Below, piece by piece: positions 1 to 11,368 of a stretch of 64,000 bases of DNA. Every line of letters begins with the position of its first letter. Position 1 is the first letter of the stretch. The notes beneath the pieces were generated by a model, which was not told where the DNA came from, searched no databases, and saw nothing but the letters and a program-made list of their open reading frames with translations. This DNA comes from Thermothelomyces thermophilus ATCC 42464 (taxonomy: Eukaryota > Ascomycota > Sordariomycetes > Sordariales > Chaetomiaceae): the NCBI RefSeq assembly GCF_000226095.1, contig NC_016472.1, forward strand, positions 10,602,001-10,666,000. Direction: 5' to 3'. The translations under genes and the position numbers were made by a program.

Positions 1-641
1 TTCTTGGGCTTCTTGCCTGGCCGTAGATGGGTGCCCGGCGGTTTCATTGTCAATTGTGTGAACCGACTCGACGTCAGTGTCAGTCGAATCGTAGTACAAC
101 TCGGACTCCGATTCCGACGGTATTGGAGGCGGCATCAGCTCAGACTTTTAGGAGTCTCACTCGTAGTGTTAGGGTACCGAGGTATTCACTTTCACAGACG
201 AAAATGTTTTTTTTCCCTTGCGCAAATGGCGTCTCCGCGCTTTGAGTCAGATTTAATCGAGTTCTTGCTATTGATGTCGAGAAATAAATAAATGAACACA
301 GCCGAATGTCGTTCGTGTCCAGGCGCGTGTGCGAACTCAATTGTCAGATACGGTCGCGATCGCGTAATTAGGTCGACAGGGTCAGTCGATGGATCGTTGT
401 TTGATTCGATGCACTGACCTTCATGAGAGTTGGGTCATAGAAACTAGGGTTAGGGTAAGATGAGCTCTTGCTGTATATCCATGCCCACAACATAATTACA
501 ATGGAAGAAAATGAGGCAAGAAAGGTAAAGAAATACAAGACCCAGAAAAGTAACAGAGATATTAAACAAAATTGGGTGCATCGAAGCCGTATCAAACAGC
601 AAGTCACTGGCTTAGCCCGAGAGAGTGCTCTGGTAGGAACC
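1..641. other. intergenic, no supported gene
   Basis: I see no coding region with a recognisable family or splice structure here. Short open frames on both strands overlap each other and lack codon bias. A telomere-like GGGTTAGGGTAA motif lies at about 446-457. The right end is the left flank of a transposon relic. Confidence 0.5.
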
Positions 642-643
642 TA

Positions 644-697
644 AGTCGGACCCCCCATATACCGACCACCCCCATTTTCCGACCGCTTGGCAAACCT
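644..697 (+). repeat. left terminal inverted repeat
   Basis: This 54-bp repeat matches the reverse complement of 2456-2509 except at its 13th base (C here, T in the other copy). It remains GC-rich although the interior next to it is RIP-degraded. Confidence 0.93.
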
Positions 698-2455
698 TGG
701 CACCCATAACTACCTATCTTCTTCAACCATATATATTACAGACCTGTTCAACCAACTATAATACAGGAAGCCGTTAATTCTACACTTTCTAAGCCACTCT
801 CTTCGGTAGTAGGGTCCTCTATACGGCTGGCTTCTATCTAGGCCTGGTAATTCTATTTAATCATCGTAAACTGCTCGTTTGGATCTACTATTACCCTCTT
901 CCTCTTCGACGGCTAGGCTACTTCTAACTATACCTTTAGAGCTTTGTTTTCCTATTATAACTAAGCTAACTTAAAGTCCTTCTAGTCGAAAGCTTTCTTA
1001 ACCTTCTTAAATAGGAGCCTATATATAGAGGGGTGTTAAGTCTTAGTAGATAGGTTAGTTAGCTAACTATATAAGTCTAACTTCCTTTATAATATACTAA
1101 AAATTAGGTTAACGGCTCCTTTTAAAGGCTAAAAGTATTAAATAGATTCCAGAGTCTATATAGAAGCTAGTTATTTATTAGGATTAGTTAGATTATTCGA
1201 ATTTTCTAATAGGAATCTATTTATTAAGGGTTTTATTATATTAACTAGCTATAACCTAGATACCTTCTATCTTATCTTAATATTTTAGGTTATAATAGCC
1301 TCTTTTTAAGCCTTAATAATATACTTAATTATTATCTATTTATCTAAGATAGATAATTCTACCTAGGATATTATATTATTAAAGAGCTTCTAGTAAGTAT
1401 ACTTTAAGAGGGAAAAGACTAATAGATCTAATAGCTAAAGAATATAAAAGATATATAGAGGTAAAAAGAGTAATTGGATATTATTCTTATGATATAGCTA
1501 TATAAAGTTATTAGTTATATAGCTATTATAGCTATCTAATATTAGAAGTTATTATTAGAAACTATCCTCTAGCTAGCTAAAAGGAATAAAGACTTTTTAG
1601 AGCTATTTAACTATAATGGTTTGATTAGTCTAGCCTATTTTTATTATTATAAACCTCCAGTCCTTTAGTTCTATCTTATTAATAGGAAACTATTATTATT
1701 AAAGACTCTTACCCTTAAAGATAATAACTAAGGGGAGGGATATCCCTATTATAGAGATATACTTAAGGAATAAAGTCTAGGTATACAAACTAGGAGCTTT
1801 ATACTAAATTATATACGTTTAGGCACTTCTAATTACTAGACCGTTAGTTCCCTACCCTTCTATAATGCTATATTCATCTATATTCTAATGGTTAGCTAAT
1901 AAGATACCCTTAATAGCTAGGATACTTAGCTATAGCTACTAACTATATATAACTAACTTAGTAACACTATTAATATAGACTAAATCTATCTTATAGACTT
2001 ATTAGATTCTAATAATAGAGTTCTTATAAAGAAACCAAGCTAACTAGCCTTTTCTAACTATTATATAGCTTGCTCCTTATACCTAGAAGATATAGCTAAC
2101 GAACTCCCTAATTTATATATATGTTAGTAGGACACCTAGGGTAGCCTAGATCAAAACCTACTTGGTAAGTTATTCTTCTTATACCTAGCTAAGAGATTAC
2201 TATAGTTCGGAAGCAATTAAATATAGTTAAGAGCTATAGAGGCGGTTATAGAAAGTTGTCCTTAGAATACCGAATTCCTTGTAGATACTTTATTATAACC
2301 GAATACCCTATTGGTATTATATAATCGCATCATGTAAATCCTGCTTAGTATAAGCCATTGTAAGCTAACGAATATATATTCAAAAGATGAGCTTGTTTGG
2401 TATGGAATTAGTAGAGTTGTGGTAAGTTAAAGTGGTTGGGTTGAGGAAGCGGTGT

Positions 2456-2509
2456 AGGTTTGCCAAGCGGTCGGAAAATGGGGGTGGTCGGTATATAGGG
2501 GGTCCGACT
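2456..2509 (-). repeat. right terminal inverted repeat
   Basis: This is the inverted partner of 644-697, with 53 of 54 bases identical. It is followed by the TA target-site copy at 2510-2511. Confidence 0.93.
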
Positions 2510-2511
2510 TA

Positions 2512-3555
2512 ATTCACCTTAACAAAAATTGTCGGTCGAGAGCAGCCCCCGTACCACTCCCGTGGAGAGAAGCCTCTGAGAATTGCTTCCTTATCATCTC
2601 TCATAAGAAAGGCCTTTATTTAATCATGTCGTCCTTCAACTCTCTCAATAACGCCTCTCCGTTTCTACATCGATCAAGTGAACGGATAGCGGCTCTCAAC
2701 CAGCAGCGCATCAGATATCTTGGGGGAGAAATTCGAAATTTCTTCATCGGATAATTCTAACGATGCACAGCGCTCCGGCCATGCCCGGCAACGTGATCGT
2801 TAGGAAAAATGCGGCTTTGCACTATTACCTCACGGGTGCGGCGATCAGCTTTTGTGATAATTGAAAAGCAAGCATACGACCTGTTTGTCACCCCGTTCGT
2901 GTTGCGCCACGGTGGCTCCCATGACACACCCTTCGCCCATCAGAAAGATGGTCAACATTAGAGGGCACTTACAGGCAACCGCCGAGAAGCGAGACAAAAC
3001 AAAAAAGACGTTAATAAAGGCCTAAATAGGAAAGCAGGCTTTGTGCTGCGTTGCCCCGGTGGAGGCTTTATTAGGGCCAGATGCTGTTGTCGGCCATATT
3101 GCTTCGCCGAGGAACATATTAATTATCGGGGACACTCTGTCGTCCGTGGCCGTGATGTGTCCGTCAAAGCGGCCGGAATGAAAAGGAGGATACACACCTC
3201 GGCAACACCCGGGGATACGTCCTGCCGAAGCGAACCACGAGGACGACCACGACACCATCGGCGGTTTTATCAAGTTCTCCGTATGTCTCGTTCTTTTGGC
3301 CAGGTAGCGATTGGACGGGTCGCACCAAGAGACCTGCAGTACCGGTGGTGCCGCGGCTTTGTTCCTGATCCGGCGGAATGATTCAAGTCGACCGTCTCCG
3401 GCCCCACAACCGCCCTTAATAAGTCTGGACCTTGTCATTTTATTGTTTTCGGTTCTTGGTCCCTTTTCCTGCACGAGCCTATTTTCATCGTTAGGGAGAA
3501 AGAATCAATAGGATCATAATATCGTGTGTGAGGCTTCCCCCCCCTTTTTGCACCC
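2512..3555. other. intergenic, upstream of the lactonase gene
   Basis: Base composition returns to normal directly after the transposon. Overlapping open frames on both strands at 3022-3511 show no family resemblance and no convincing codon use. The last 100-200 bases probably hold the promoter of the lactonase gene. Confidence 0.4.
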
Positions 3556-4500
3556 ATGGCGTCGTCTCCCGAGCGCGCCGGGACGGAAGGCGACGGCGAT
3601 CAGAAACAGGGATCCGGGGCCATCACGGTGACCTTCTTCACGACGGGCACCGTTCAGATCCGGCCGCAGATGAGAAGCCAGCCGATATCGAACCAGTGGG
3701 TCCTCGGCCGACGGCTGCGGTCCTTTTTCGATCGCGGGTGGACTGACCCCTTGCCCATCGGGGTCTTCCTCGTCTCCCACCCGGACGGCCCGATCCTCTT
3801 CGACACGGGCGAGTCGCCCCGCCGCAACGAGCCGGGGTTCGTTCCCGGGTGGCTGCCCATCAACCTGCTCGCGCGCACCACCATCTCGCGCGAAGACGGC
3901 GTCGTCGCCCAGCTGCGGTCGCGCGGCATCGAGCCGTCGGCGCTCCAGGCCGTTGTCATCAGCCACCTCCACGGCGACCACGCGGGCGGGCTCCAGGAGC
4001 TGGTCGCCGCCGCGCCGGACGTGCCCGTCTACGTGAGCCGGGAGCACTGGGACTTTGTGACGGGCACCAACTCCCTCCATGCCAAGACCCAGGGGTTCGA
4101 CCGGAGCCACTGGCCCGCCAACTTCAAGCCCCGGTTCCTCGAGCCCCTGGGGGGGCCGGTCGGGCCGTGGAAGCAGTCGGCCAAGATCACGGCGGACGGG
4201 AGGGTGCTGGCCGTGGACACGCCGGGCCACGTGCCCGGACACATCTCGGTCATCGTTCAGGGCGACGGCGACGGCGGGCGTGGCACGACCTATCTTCTGG
4301 CGGGTGACGCCACGTACGGGACCGATTTTCTGGACCGGGAAGAACCCGACGGCATCAACGACGACCCCAAGACGGCGCTCAAGAGCTTGATGCTCATCAA
4401 GGAGTTCGCGCGCGAGACCGAGCTGGTGGTGCTGCCCAGCCACGATGCCGCCGTGGAGCGGCTGCTAAAGGATCGGGTCGTCTATAAGCCCAAGCCATAA
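3556..4500 (+). CDS. metallo-beta-lactamase-fold lactonase/lactamase
   Basis: This single-exon gene encodes 314 aa of the metallo-beta-lactamase superfamily, closest in style to N-acyl-homoserine lactonases and other ring-opening lactone/lactam hydrolases. The dinuclear zinc motif HxHxDH is complete at residues 137-142 (HLHGDH). Further likely ligands follow: a His in the PGHVPGH segment near residues 224-230, Asp251 in AGDATY and His296 in PSHD. There is no signal peptide, so the enzyme is probably cytosolic. The ATG at 3556 is preceded by a C-rich stretch and gives a family-like N-terminus. An arylamine N-acetyltransferase gene follows 739 bp downstream on the same strand, which suggests a joint detoxification role. 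The substrate cannot be read from the sequence; other candidates are mycotoxin lactones or quorum-sensing lactones. Confidence 0.88.
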   Translation: MASSPERAGTEGDGDQKQGSGAITVTFFTTGTVQIRPQMRSQPISNQWVLGRRLRSFFDRGWTDPLPIGVFLVSHPDGPILFDTGESPRRNEPGFVPGWLPINLLARTTISREDGVVAQLRSRGIEPSALQAVVISHLHGDHAGGLQELVAAAPDVPVYVSREHWDFVTGTNSLHAKTQGFDRSHWPANFKPRFLEPLGGPVGPWKQSAKITADGRVLAVDTPGHVPGHISVIVQGDGDGGRGTTYLLAGDATYGTDFLDREEPDGINDDPKTALKSLMLIKEFARETELVVLPSHDAAVERLLKDRVVYKPKP

Positions 4501-5239
4501 TTAGCGGCCGACGCCGAAGCGATTCGTGGTTTGTAAGGTTGTGCGAAAGTTTTGCGAAGGTTATGATGGAGCCAAGGTTATGGGGCCATGGGCGTGTCGC
4601 CTATCTTATTATCTGCCTGTACCCGCATTGGAGAAGTGTTGCGTCTCGGTCTTGTTTTGCAGCTCGGTAGGCTCGGTTGTGATACCCTGATGTGATGCTA
4701 GTACTGTGTTGTAGTTAGAATCGAGCTATTCTGCGCCTGCAATAGAATAATAGACTTTTTGTTTTAAGCCCGGAGTTCTGATTGTTGGATGAGTGGCGAT
4801 ATAAGCCGACTTATGAGAAGAGTAGCAGTTGAGTTTTAGAGAAGGGTATTGTATTGCATTGTATGGCACAAGCCCAACTTACAACGCTGCGGCGAGATGC
4901 ACTGGAGAAGTTAAGGTTCAGATGCTGTACAGTACATACATACCTAAATAGTCGTATTCCTTGGGTAAACAACCTCGGAGTTGCCAAGAGTCCGTGGCGT
5001 GCGGGGAGGTCCCTTACACAGCGATTAGTGTCCAATTTCTACAAGTTCGGACGAGGTATGTACATACATACGTACATACATACCAAGGTAAAACTGGAAG
5101 GCACGCCATGACAAACCACACTGATTCAGGGGATTGGTGGGGTATCTCACTCGGTGATCCCTCTCCTCCGACTAGCGGCGGGTGCTTAGAAGTTTCAACC
5201 CCTCCCCTCCATTTTTTTTTGAAACCACACCAAAAAACC
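4501..5239. other. intergenic between lactonase and NAT genes
   Basis: This stretch holds the 3' region of the lactonase gene and the presumed NAT promoter. A microsatellite-like block of CATAC/GTAC units lies at about 5056-5083, including the palindrome GTATGTACATAC. I see no gene. Confidence 0.5.
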
Positions 5240-6385
5240 ATGCACACCTACAGCGACGAACAGCTCCGGCGGTACCTCGACCACATCGGCTACCGCGGGG
5301 ATGCCCGGCAACAAGCCTCAGCAGAACCCCTGGGATGCCTCACCCGCTTGCAACATCGCCACATGGCCCGCGTCCCCTTCGAGAGCCTATCGCTGCACTA
5401 TTCGAGGCACCGGCTGCTCTCCCTCGACCCGGAGGACCTCTTCTGCAAGATCGTGGACAAGGGCAGGGGCGGGTACTGCATGGAGGTTAACACCTTCTTC
5501 GCTGCCATTTTGCGCACCCTCGGCTTCACGCTCTACAGCGCCGGCGGGAGAGTCAGAGGCCCCAACGGATACAAGGGATGGTATGTCCACTCAAGCCTTA
5601 TCTCGCATGCTTTATTTATCTTCATTTTTGTTTGCCTTTTCGTTGCTCTTCTCGCTCGAACCTATTGATCAATAAGCAGAACCTGTTCAATCCCCCCACC
5701 TTCACCTGGGTATTACCTTGAAGGTACACATTTCACCACCGCAGAGTTGACAAGGAACTTAATATCGCACAGGGACCACATGGTCAACATTGTCACTATC
5801 GACGGGCAGCGCTACCTCGTCGACGTCGGGTACGGCTCCAACGGGCCCCCGCACCCGATCCCGCTGCGGCACGACCACGAGTTTATCGGCGTGGCCCCGA
5901 CCCAGGGGCGGCTGCAGTACCGCCGCCTCGAGGAGCACACTGACCCGAGCCAGCGGGTATGGGTGTTCTCGACGCGCGAGGACGAGAACGCGGCATGGAA
6001 GGATCAGTACAACTTCGTCGAGATCGAGTTCCTGCCGTGTGACTTCGAGGTGATGAACCTGCGGACCATGACCACGCCGCGGAGCTTCTTTGTGCAAAAC
6101 GTGATGTGCGTGTGGACGCTGCTTGGGCCCGCCGGGCCGGAAGGTGGGAAACTGGAAGACGGCGGGGATCCGGAGACGGCGGGCCCTGTCGGGCTGCTCA
6201 TCCTGCACCGTGATTACGTCAAGCAGCGGGTCGGCGCCGAGTCACGCATCATCGAGCAGCTCGAAAGCGAAGAGCAGCGGATCGCGGCGCTCGAGAAGTA
6301 CTTTGGCATCGTCTTGAGCCCCGAGGAGCAACGGGCCATCCGCGGACTGGCGAGCGAGCTGAGGCCCAAGGCCGGCCATGCGTAA
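5240..6385 (+). CDS. arylamine N-acetyltransferase (NAT)
   Basis: Two exons, 5240-5580 and 5773-6385, are joined by a 192-nt GTATGT...CAG intron that splits a Trp codon, giving 317 aa. NATs transfer an acyl group from acyl-CoA to aromatic amines through a Cys-His-Asp triad. All three residues are visible: Cys80 in RGGYCME, His116 in WDHMVNIV and Asp131 in VDVGYG. Their spacing (36 and 15 residues) is close to that of known NATs. The N-terminus (YSDEQLRRYLDHIGY) is family-typical, which supports the ATG at 5240. Fungal NATs may use acetyl-, propionyl- or malonyl-CoA; in Fusarium an N-malonyltransferase NAT detoxifies 2-aminophenol. The hydrolase next door could supply such an amine. No targeting signal is seen. 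Confidence 0.92.
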
Positions 6386-8935
6386 GGGAGGTCATCGAGG
6401 TGTTGGCGGGTAGGGAATGGACTTGGGGTATAAAAAGGTGTGCTATCCAGGTTAGCTGGCCGACACTGCGTGTATGTACATACACATCAACGGAAATCCC
6501 TGTTTAATACCGGACGGGATCAAAACCCCCCATAGGAGCCCTTATCGGGTGGGAAACTAAGTAGTCTTTGAGTGCTGACCGTATTTGCTGCTCCGTCATG
6601 GAAGTCAGCAGCCGCTTTACTTTTGCTTTTCGAGTTATCTTGATGGATTACTCGCTGCTGAGACTCCTGTGGGTACCTGGTCGGCACCTGATTGCCCCAT
6701 CAAGCCTAATATTCAGTGTTCTTCGTTCCTGAAAATCCTGCACCGGCGCCCGAATAAGAGGGAGAGAACACATCCGGGTATTAGCTCTTATCTCGCTCCA
6801 TGGTATGGTGCTCACGACACAACGGGAAAACATAATTACGCCTTTCGGTTTACATGGTGCAACGGCCAGGCGGAGTTACCTTGCTCGATTCGCATGGAAG
6901 ATGATCTCGGAAATATCCTCTGGCAATGCCCAGGCCACAGTCGACTTCTAGAACGCACCAACGTGCTGGGCTTCATTATCGGCAGCAGGGGTGTCTCCGA
7001 CCACGGTTAAGCTGGGGGTCCTTTGCCGAAAGCTGCAGTCGGAGGGGGTTTGCTAACATGGTGGATGAACTCCGAGGGGGAAATACTGGGGTTAATATAA
7101 CCGACAGCACACTACATTTTGGCCGTCGACGAAAACCAGCTCGCCTCTTTCGAGTTCTTGGAAAGTGGGGATCCAGGGAAAAATGGAGAGTGAAGAAAGC
7201 GCGGGCGCCTACGTGCACGAAATTGGGCAGCGTGTGATATCTCAATGCCTGATTAGTAACGCGCGGGAGTACAGACTACATTGGGGTTTATTGAGCCACA
7301 TAATCGCGTTAACCATGTTGTCCAAGCGCACTTCAAATCAGTAGAGACGTATCGTGTTCCTGACCATCATCCCAAGGAAGCACAAATCAGGCAAACCTCT
7401 GTTTCCTAAAACTTTAGCATGGCTAGATCGTCCAGGCGCCCACAGCTCGCTCTCTTTCTCAGAAGACCAGACGGATACTAAGTGGCGCGCACCCTTTCGC
7501 TCCCGCAGGCCCCAGTTCAAGTGAAGCCACCGATCAATCTGCCCTGCAGCCGCTGAAACGCTCAAAAGGGTAACAAGCCTCGCAACTGGCGAATCGTGTT
7601 TGGCCTGACTAAGCAGTCTTGCCTCGCCTCGAAAGGGTGCAACCCTGTCAGCTGCGATGACTGGGAACCTGGAGCGACCTATATAGAGAGTAGCTATAGC
7701 TGTCTTGCGAGGGGTTAGGTAGTCGAAGTGGCTCCTGCGGGTCAGGAGCGAATGGGTGACTAAGTACGTTGTCATCATCGCGATTGACTCTGTGTAATTA
7801 GTCAGGTTTAGGTCAAGAATCGAGTGGAAGCGCAAGTCGCAATTTTGGAGGGAGGCCTTCCTATAATTAGGGTGACTATTTTGTAGTAGTTTGACTAATT
7901 ACAAATAGTTGGGTTTGAGGGTGTCGCTTCGAACTTCCCTAAAGATGAGATACGCTGAATTGGCAACTACGTTGAGTTAATTAATTCATAACCTGAGTTC
8001 AATGGCTTCAGTGAACTATTAGTGAACTGGGGGTTGCGGGACTGGAAGGGTTAATTAGGGGTATGTGGGAGCGAAGTAACATGAAACAACAGTCTGGTGC
8101 TGCCACCCCCTACCAACAATTCGAAATGCCCGCCTGTTCTAACGAAAGGCAATTATTGAGAACGCAGGGTGCTAACTCAGTACGGAGACACTTTGCAAGG
8201 TAAATAAGGAGGCACTGGACAACGGTATTCAAAGCAACCTCCGTGTTGTCTTGGGCAAAAGATCCGAAGGTCTCGTGTTTTAATTAATAGGTAAGCGAGT
8301 CTGGGAGGTTGATGAGATTTAAGGACGGAGCCACTTCGCAAGTTACCTTGTTCTTTGGGCGGAGTTTGGTGAGGCGCGAGCTGGCGGTGATGCGAAACAG
8401 GGGGGGTCGCCTTCTCTTCCCTTTTCGCCCCCTCATGCCTCCCAGCTTGAGTTTTTCAAGCAACACCTACCTCCAGGGTCTCGCTTCGGACATATTCTTC
8501 GCCCGTCTCAAAACTCGAAACTGAACTCCTGGTACTGTACCACGACGGGGATCCCTGTATTGACCGCTTGGGGCTAATTAAGCGCAGCATTGACGGGGGC
8601 CACAACAAGTCGTTTGAGAATGCTTGAACATGCTCAAACAGGCGGGTACGACTGCATTACACAGTACGAGAGAGAAGCACGAAGAGCATACTGAGCGTCT
8701 CTGCAGGTATATAACCCAGCAACAAGTCCGCCCTTGATGACTTGCGTGCTGTCGTCCCCACCTCATCAAGCCCGTCTCTCCCATCCGACCACCACATTCC
8801 GCCAACTCCTTCAATTCTTCTACTTGGGCTGGTCCCTTTCTCAAGACTGTACATAATACTTCTGTTGGTGTATATATACATAAATCACCCCACCCTTGAA
8901 CATCACCCCCTCCCAAGTCAAACATCTCGGTCAAG
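6386..8935. other. 2.5-kb stretch without a supported gene
   Basis: Open frames of up to 165 codons occur on both strands, but none shows a known domain, consistent codon bias or convincing splice sites. The palindrome GTATGTACATAC is at 6472-6483. TATA-like elements at 8708-8714 and about 8871-8879 probably belong to the small secreted protein gene at 8936. Confidence 0.45.
8708..8714 (+). promoter_or_regulatory. possible TATA box of the small secreted protein gene
   Basis: TATATAA lies 222 bp upstream of the start codon at 8936. A second AT-rich run, TATATATA at about 8871, is nearer (about 65 bp). Which one is used cannot be told. Confidence 0.35.
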
Positions 8936-9378
8936 ATGAAGTTCTCTCTCGCCACCGTCTTCCTCGGCATCGCCGCCGTCGCCTCGGCCCTTCCTCAGGA
9001 TAACCCGATCGCGGCTCGTCAGAACCAAGGCCGCCCCATGCCCTTCGGCACCTGCTGCATCGCCAACACGAATCTGAAGCAGGACGCTTGCGTCGCCGCC
9101 AACGGCGAGGCCGGCCGCTGCGTGCCCGGCGGCAACGACTGTGCGTTCCCTCTGCTGTCGCTGATTAATTATATTCTATCCTGATAAGTGGGCGAACTGA
9201 CGGGTTCCATGTATGTACAGGCGGCGGTAGGCTCAGCTGCATTGGCCAGAGCAGTCTGACGTGCGACAACAACGTTATCGAGCGCGGAAAGAGCCTGTGC
9301 CGCGCCCAGGCCCCGGGCGGCGGCTTGTTTGACGGAGCCAGGATCATCCAGAACCTGAGCCAGGCCAAGGTCAACTGA
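8936..9378 (+). CDS. small secreted cysteine-rich protein, 120 aa
   Basis: Two exons, 8936-9140 and 9221-9378, flank an 80-nt intron (GTGCGT...TACAG) that splits a Cys codon. The product has a clear signal peptide (MKFSLATVFLGIAAVASA), probably cut near residue 18, then a short Pro/Gln-rich stretch. The mature part carries eight cysteines at residues 40, 41, 52, 62, 69, 75, 83 and 95, which could form four disulfides. The pattern has only one CC pair, so it is not the C-CC-C-C-CC-C signature of hydrophobins. The size, signal peptide and cysteine content fit fungal apoplastic effectors or antimicrobial-type secreted proteins. I do not recognise a named family. Confidence 0.82.
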
Positions 9379-9840
9379 GAGAGGCTCTCGGAATTTGTGT
9401 GTTGTGGTGAGGACGGGCCGTGGTGGTCGGTACATCCGTGGTCATATCTTAATTATAGCAGCACAATAATACTTGATCACATTAAGAGATGGTGACTAAA
9501 CAGTACCTAATAATTCTTCCCTTATGCCCTTCACTTCATGACAGGTCGGTGGGCAACTTGTAGTACTTGAGTTAGGTGTACTGTGAGTAGTGCGCTATTG
9601 TCTATATGGCAGCTCTGTTTTGGGGTACTGCTGATTGTTTTCATTAATACTTCTCCTGGACGGACGGGAAGTTGGAAGAGATCGGCATGGAAGTTCGTCC
9701 TGTCACCCCACAGAAAGTCATGAAGAATTTAGCGAATGAGCCGAGCCGAGACATGTTTCATTTCATAAGGGGCGCGTTCAGCCCGGTCATTCGGTAAACG
9801 TACGGAATATTCATCTAATTATTGGCCACAGATGTCTTAA
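9379..9840. other. convergent intergenic region
   Basis: This is 3' flanking DNA between the small secreted protein gene (plus strand) and the DUF1996 gene (minus strand). No gene or repeat is seen. Confidence 0.5.
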
Positions 9841-11368
9841 CTAGTTCTTTCCACCATCCACAACGTCGCCCACGCCAGGAATGTGATCCAGCCCTATTTG
9901 TAATTAGGTGCCAACCCAGTCAGCATCTAGACCTTTTAGGAGGAGTATCTATCGAAAGAGCGGCGGGACTTACATCCGTCCACGTCCTCGGGGACGTACT
10001 GCGGCAGCGTGCAGCGCATGGCCTCCTCGGACGTCTGGGTCCGGAGCTCCTTGCAGACGGCATTCCCGCAACGAGCATCGAGAGCTCGCTGCAGGGAATC
10101 GCCCTTCCAGCCAAACATGTAGTCACCGTGTTGGGAGTAGCCGACCCTTGTGGTTTACAATAAATGATTAACCCCAATGATCACATCATAACCCCTCCCC
10201 CGAGAACATCATAAAAAGACGGGGACGGGAGGCGGATCCTTACGGGTCGTTCGTGCTCCAAACAAATGGCTGGGAACCATCCTCTGGCCAGAGGTCCTTG
10301 TCGTTGAACTCGGTGGTCTGTTGAGTCGTCGGTGGTCAGTCAGATTTTGAACTGCTCCAAGCAGACGTCACAAAGGGAAGACACAAGGGTAAGAGAGGAA
10401 GATGGGAAGAAGACGGGTAGGAAGAGAGAAGAATAGAAAGATAGAGAGAGGGGGGGGGAAGGATGAAAAAGGAGAGAGGTTTTTTACGCACATCCCACAT
10501 GACCTCGTACATGAGCTGGGGCAAGCGGACGGGGTGGCTGTCCGGGCAGGGGCCGGTGGTCTCGAAGGAGCCCGTCTCGGGGTAGGCGACGTGGCTCTTG
10601 TGGTCCGGGCTGTCGATGTTCTTGCCGTCCCAGCAGGTCGGGAAGGTGACGGTGGTGCGGATGCCGCCGTCGCAGAAATGGTCGGGCAGCGTCTGGGAGT
10701 CGGAGCCCGTGCAGGGGGCGCCGCCCTGGTCGTACTCGGCCCCGAGGCACCGGTGGCACAGCTGCTTCTGCATCCCCTCGGCCTGCCGCAGCGACGCGTC
10801 CCCGACCAGCATGCGGAAGCCCGGCTTGAAGGCCGTCACCTTGGTCTTGCCATCGTCTGGGATAACGGATGTCATGTTAACAGTCTCTCTCGCCCGCGCC
10901 GCCTTTCCTTCCTCAACCCTCCTTTCCAACCTCCGTCTCTCTCTCTCTCCATCTCCTAATTACTCATACGACAACGCAAGCAGTAGTTTCCGACTCACAG
11001 GGTGGAATGTAATACACGGTCAAGCCACCGTCGGTTCTCAAACCAGCATTGGGGAACTGGCGCACGCGCTTGTAGGTTCCGTTGCGGGCGCGGAAGTAGA
11101 GGACGGCGGTCCAGTAGTTAGAGAAGTCCTCGGAGAAGGTGCAGGTAGTGCATGTCGAGTCGCGGACGAGGTCGTGGGTCTCCGGGTCCATGCTAATGTT
11201 GAACGAGTTGCCGCCGGCTACCTGGTGCACGTGGGGGGACTGTGGGAGGCCCGGGTTGACCAGGGGGTCCATGCGGGCGACGACGAGCTGCGAGCAGCCG
11301 AAGCGGATCATCTGCTGGGCCGCGGCTCCCTGGGCCAGGAGCCCGAGGGACAGAGAGGTGTACTTCAT
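9841..11368 (-). CDS. secreted DUF1996 domain protein
   Basis: Five exons on the minus strand (11368-10999, 10856-10492, 10317-10244, 10146-9974, 9893-9841) give 344 aa. Every junction keeps frame and restores conserved family segments. The N-terminus is a signal peptide ([18 protein letters not shown]). The DUF1996 domain fills the rest: [14 protein letters not shown] near residue 45, [11 protein letters not shown], the Cys-rich centre with CWDGKN, then [25 protein letters not shown] and a C-terminal EDVDGWLD. Such proteins are secreted and common in wood- and plant-associated fungi, often fused to WSC or cellulose-binding modules; this one has none. The biochemical function is unknown. It sits between two other secreted-protein genes. 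Confidence 0.9.

Larger units (their letters stand above)
644..2509. mobile_element. Fot1/pogo-like DNA transposon relic, RIP-mutated
   Basis: The element is bounded by 54-bp terminal inverted repeats that differ at one position and is flanked by a TA dinucleotide on each side (642-643 and 2510-2511), the target duplication of Tc1/mariner-pogo elements. The 1,866-bp length and the repeat start (AGTCGGACCCCC, then ACCGACC) resemble Fot1-type fungal elements as I remember them. The interior, about 720-2330, is extremely rich in TA and almost lacks CA and TG, the pattern left by repeat-induced point mutation (C to T in CpA on both strands). No open frame longer than about 60 codons survives, so the element cannot encode its own transposase. 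The orientation of the original transposase gene cannot be told. Confidence 0.88.

Noticed and set aside
446-457. Telomere-like GGGTTAGGGTAA as a chromosome end
   Set aside because: Only two units are present, and genes and a transposon continue on both sides. It is a short internal motif.
3022-3511. Overlapping open frames on both strands upstream of the lactonase gene
   Set aside because: They overlap each other in opposite directions, with no family match or codon bias.
5056-5083. Possible CRISPR-like or tandem regulatory array of CATAC units
   Set aside because: The units are 4-6 bp and contiguous, with no spacers. This is a microsatellite, and CRISPR arrays are not expected in a fungal nucleus.
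7338-7835. 165-codon minus-strand frame in the 6.4-8.9 kb gap
   Set aside because: No recognised domain, no signal of codon bias and no supporting splice sites. It could be a lineage-specific gene, but nothing in the sequence supports it.
8950-9330. Hydrophobin identity for the 8-cysteine secreted protein
   Set aside because: It has eight cysteines but only one adjacent pair, so the hydrophobin C-CC-C-C-CC-C pattern is absent.
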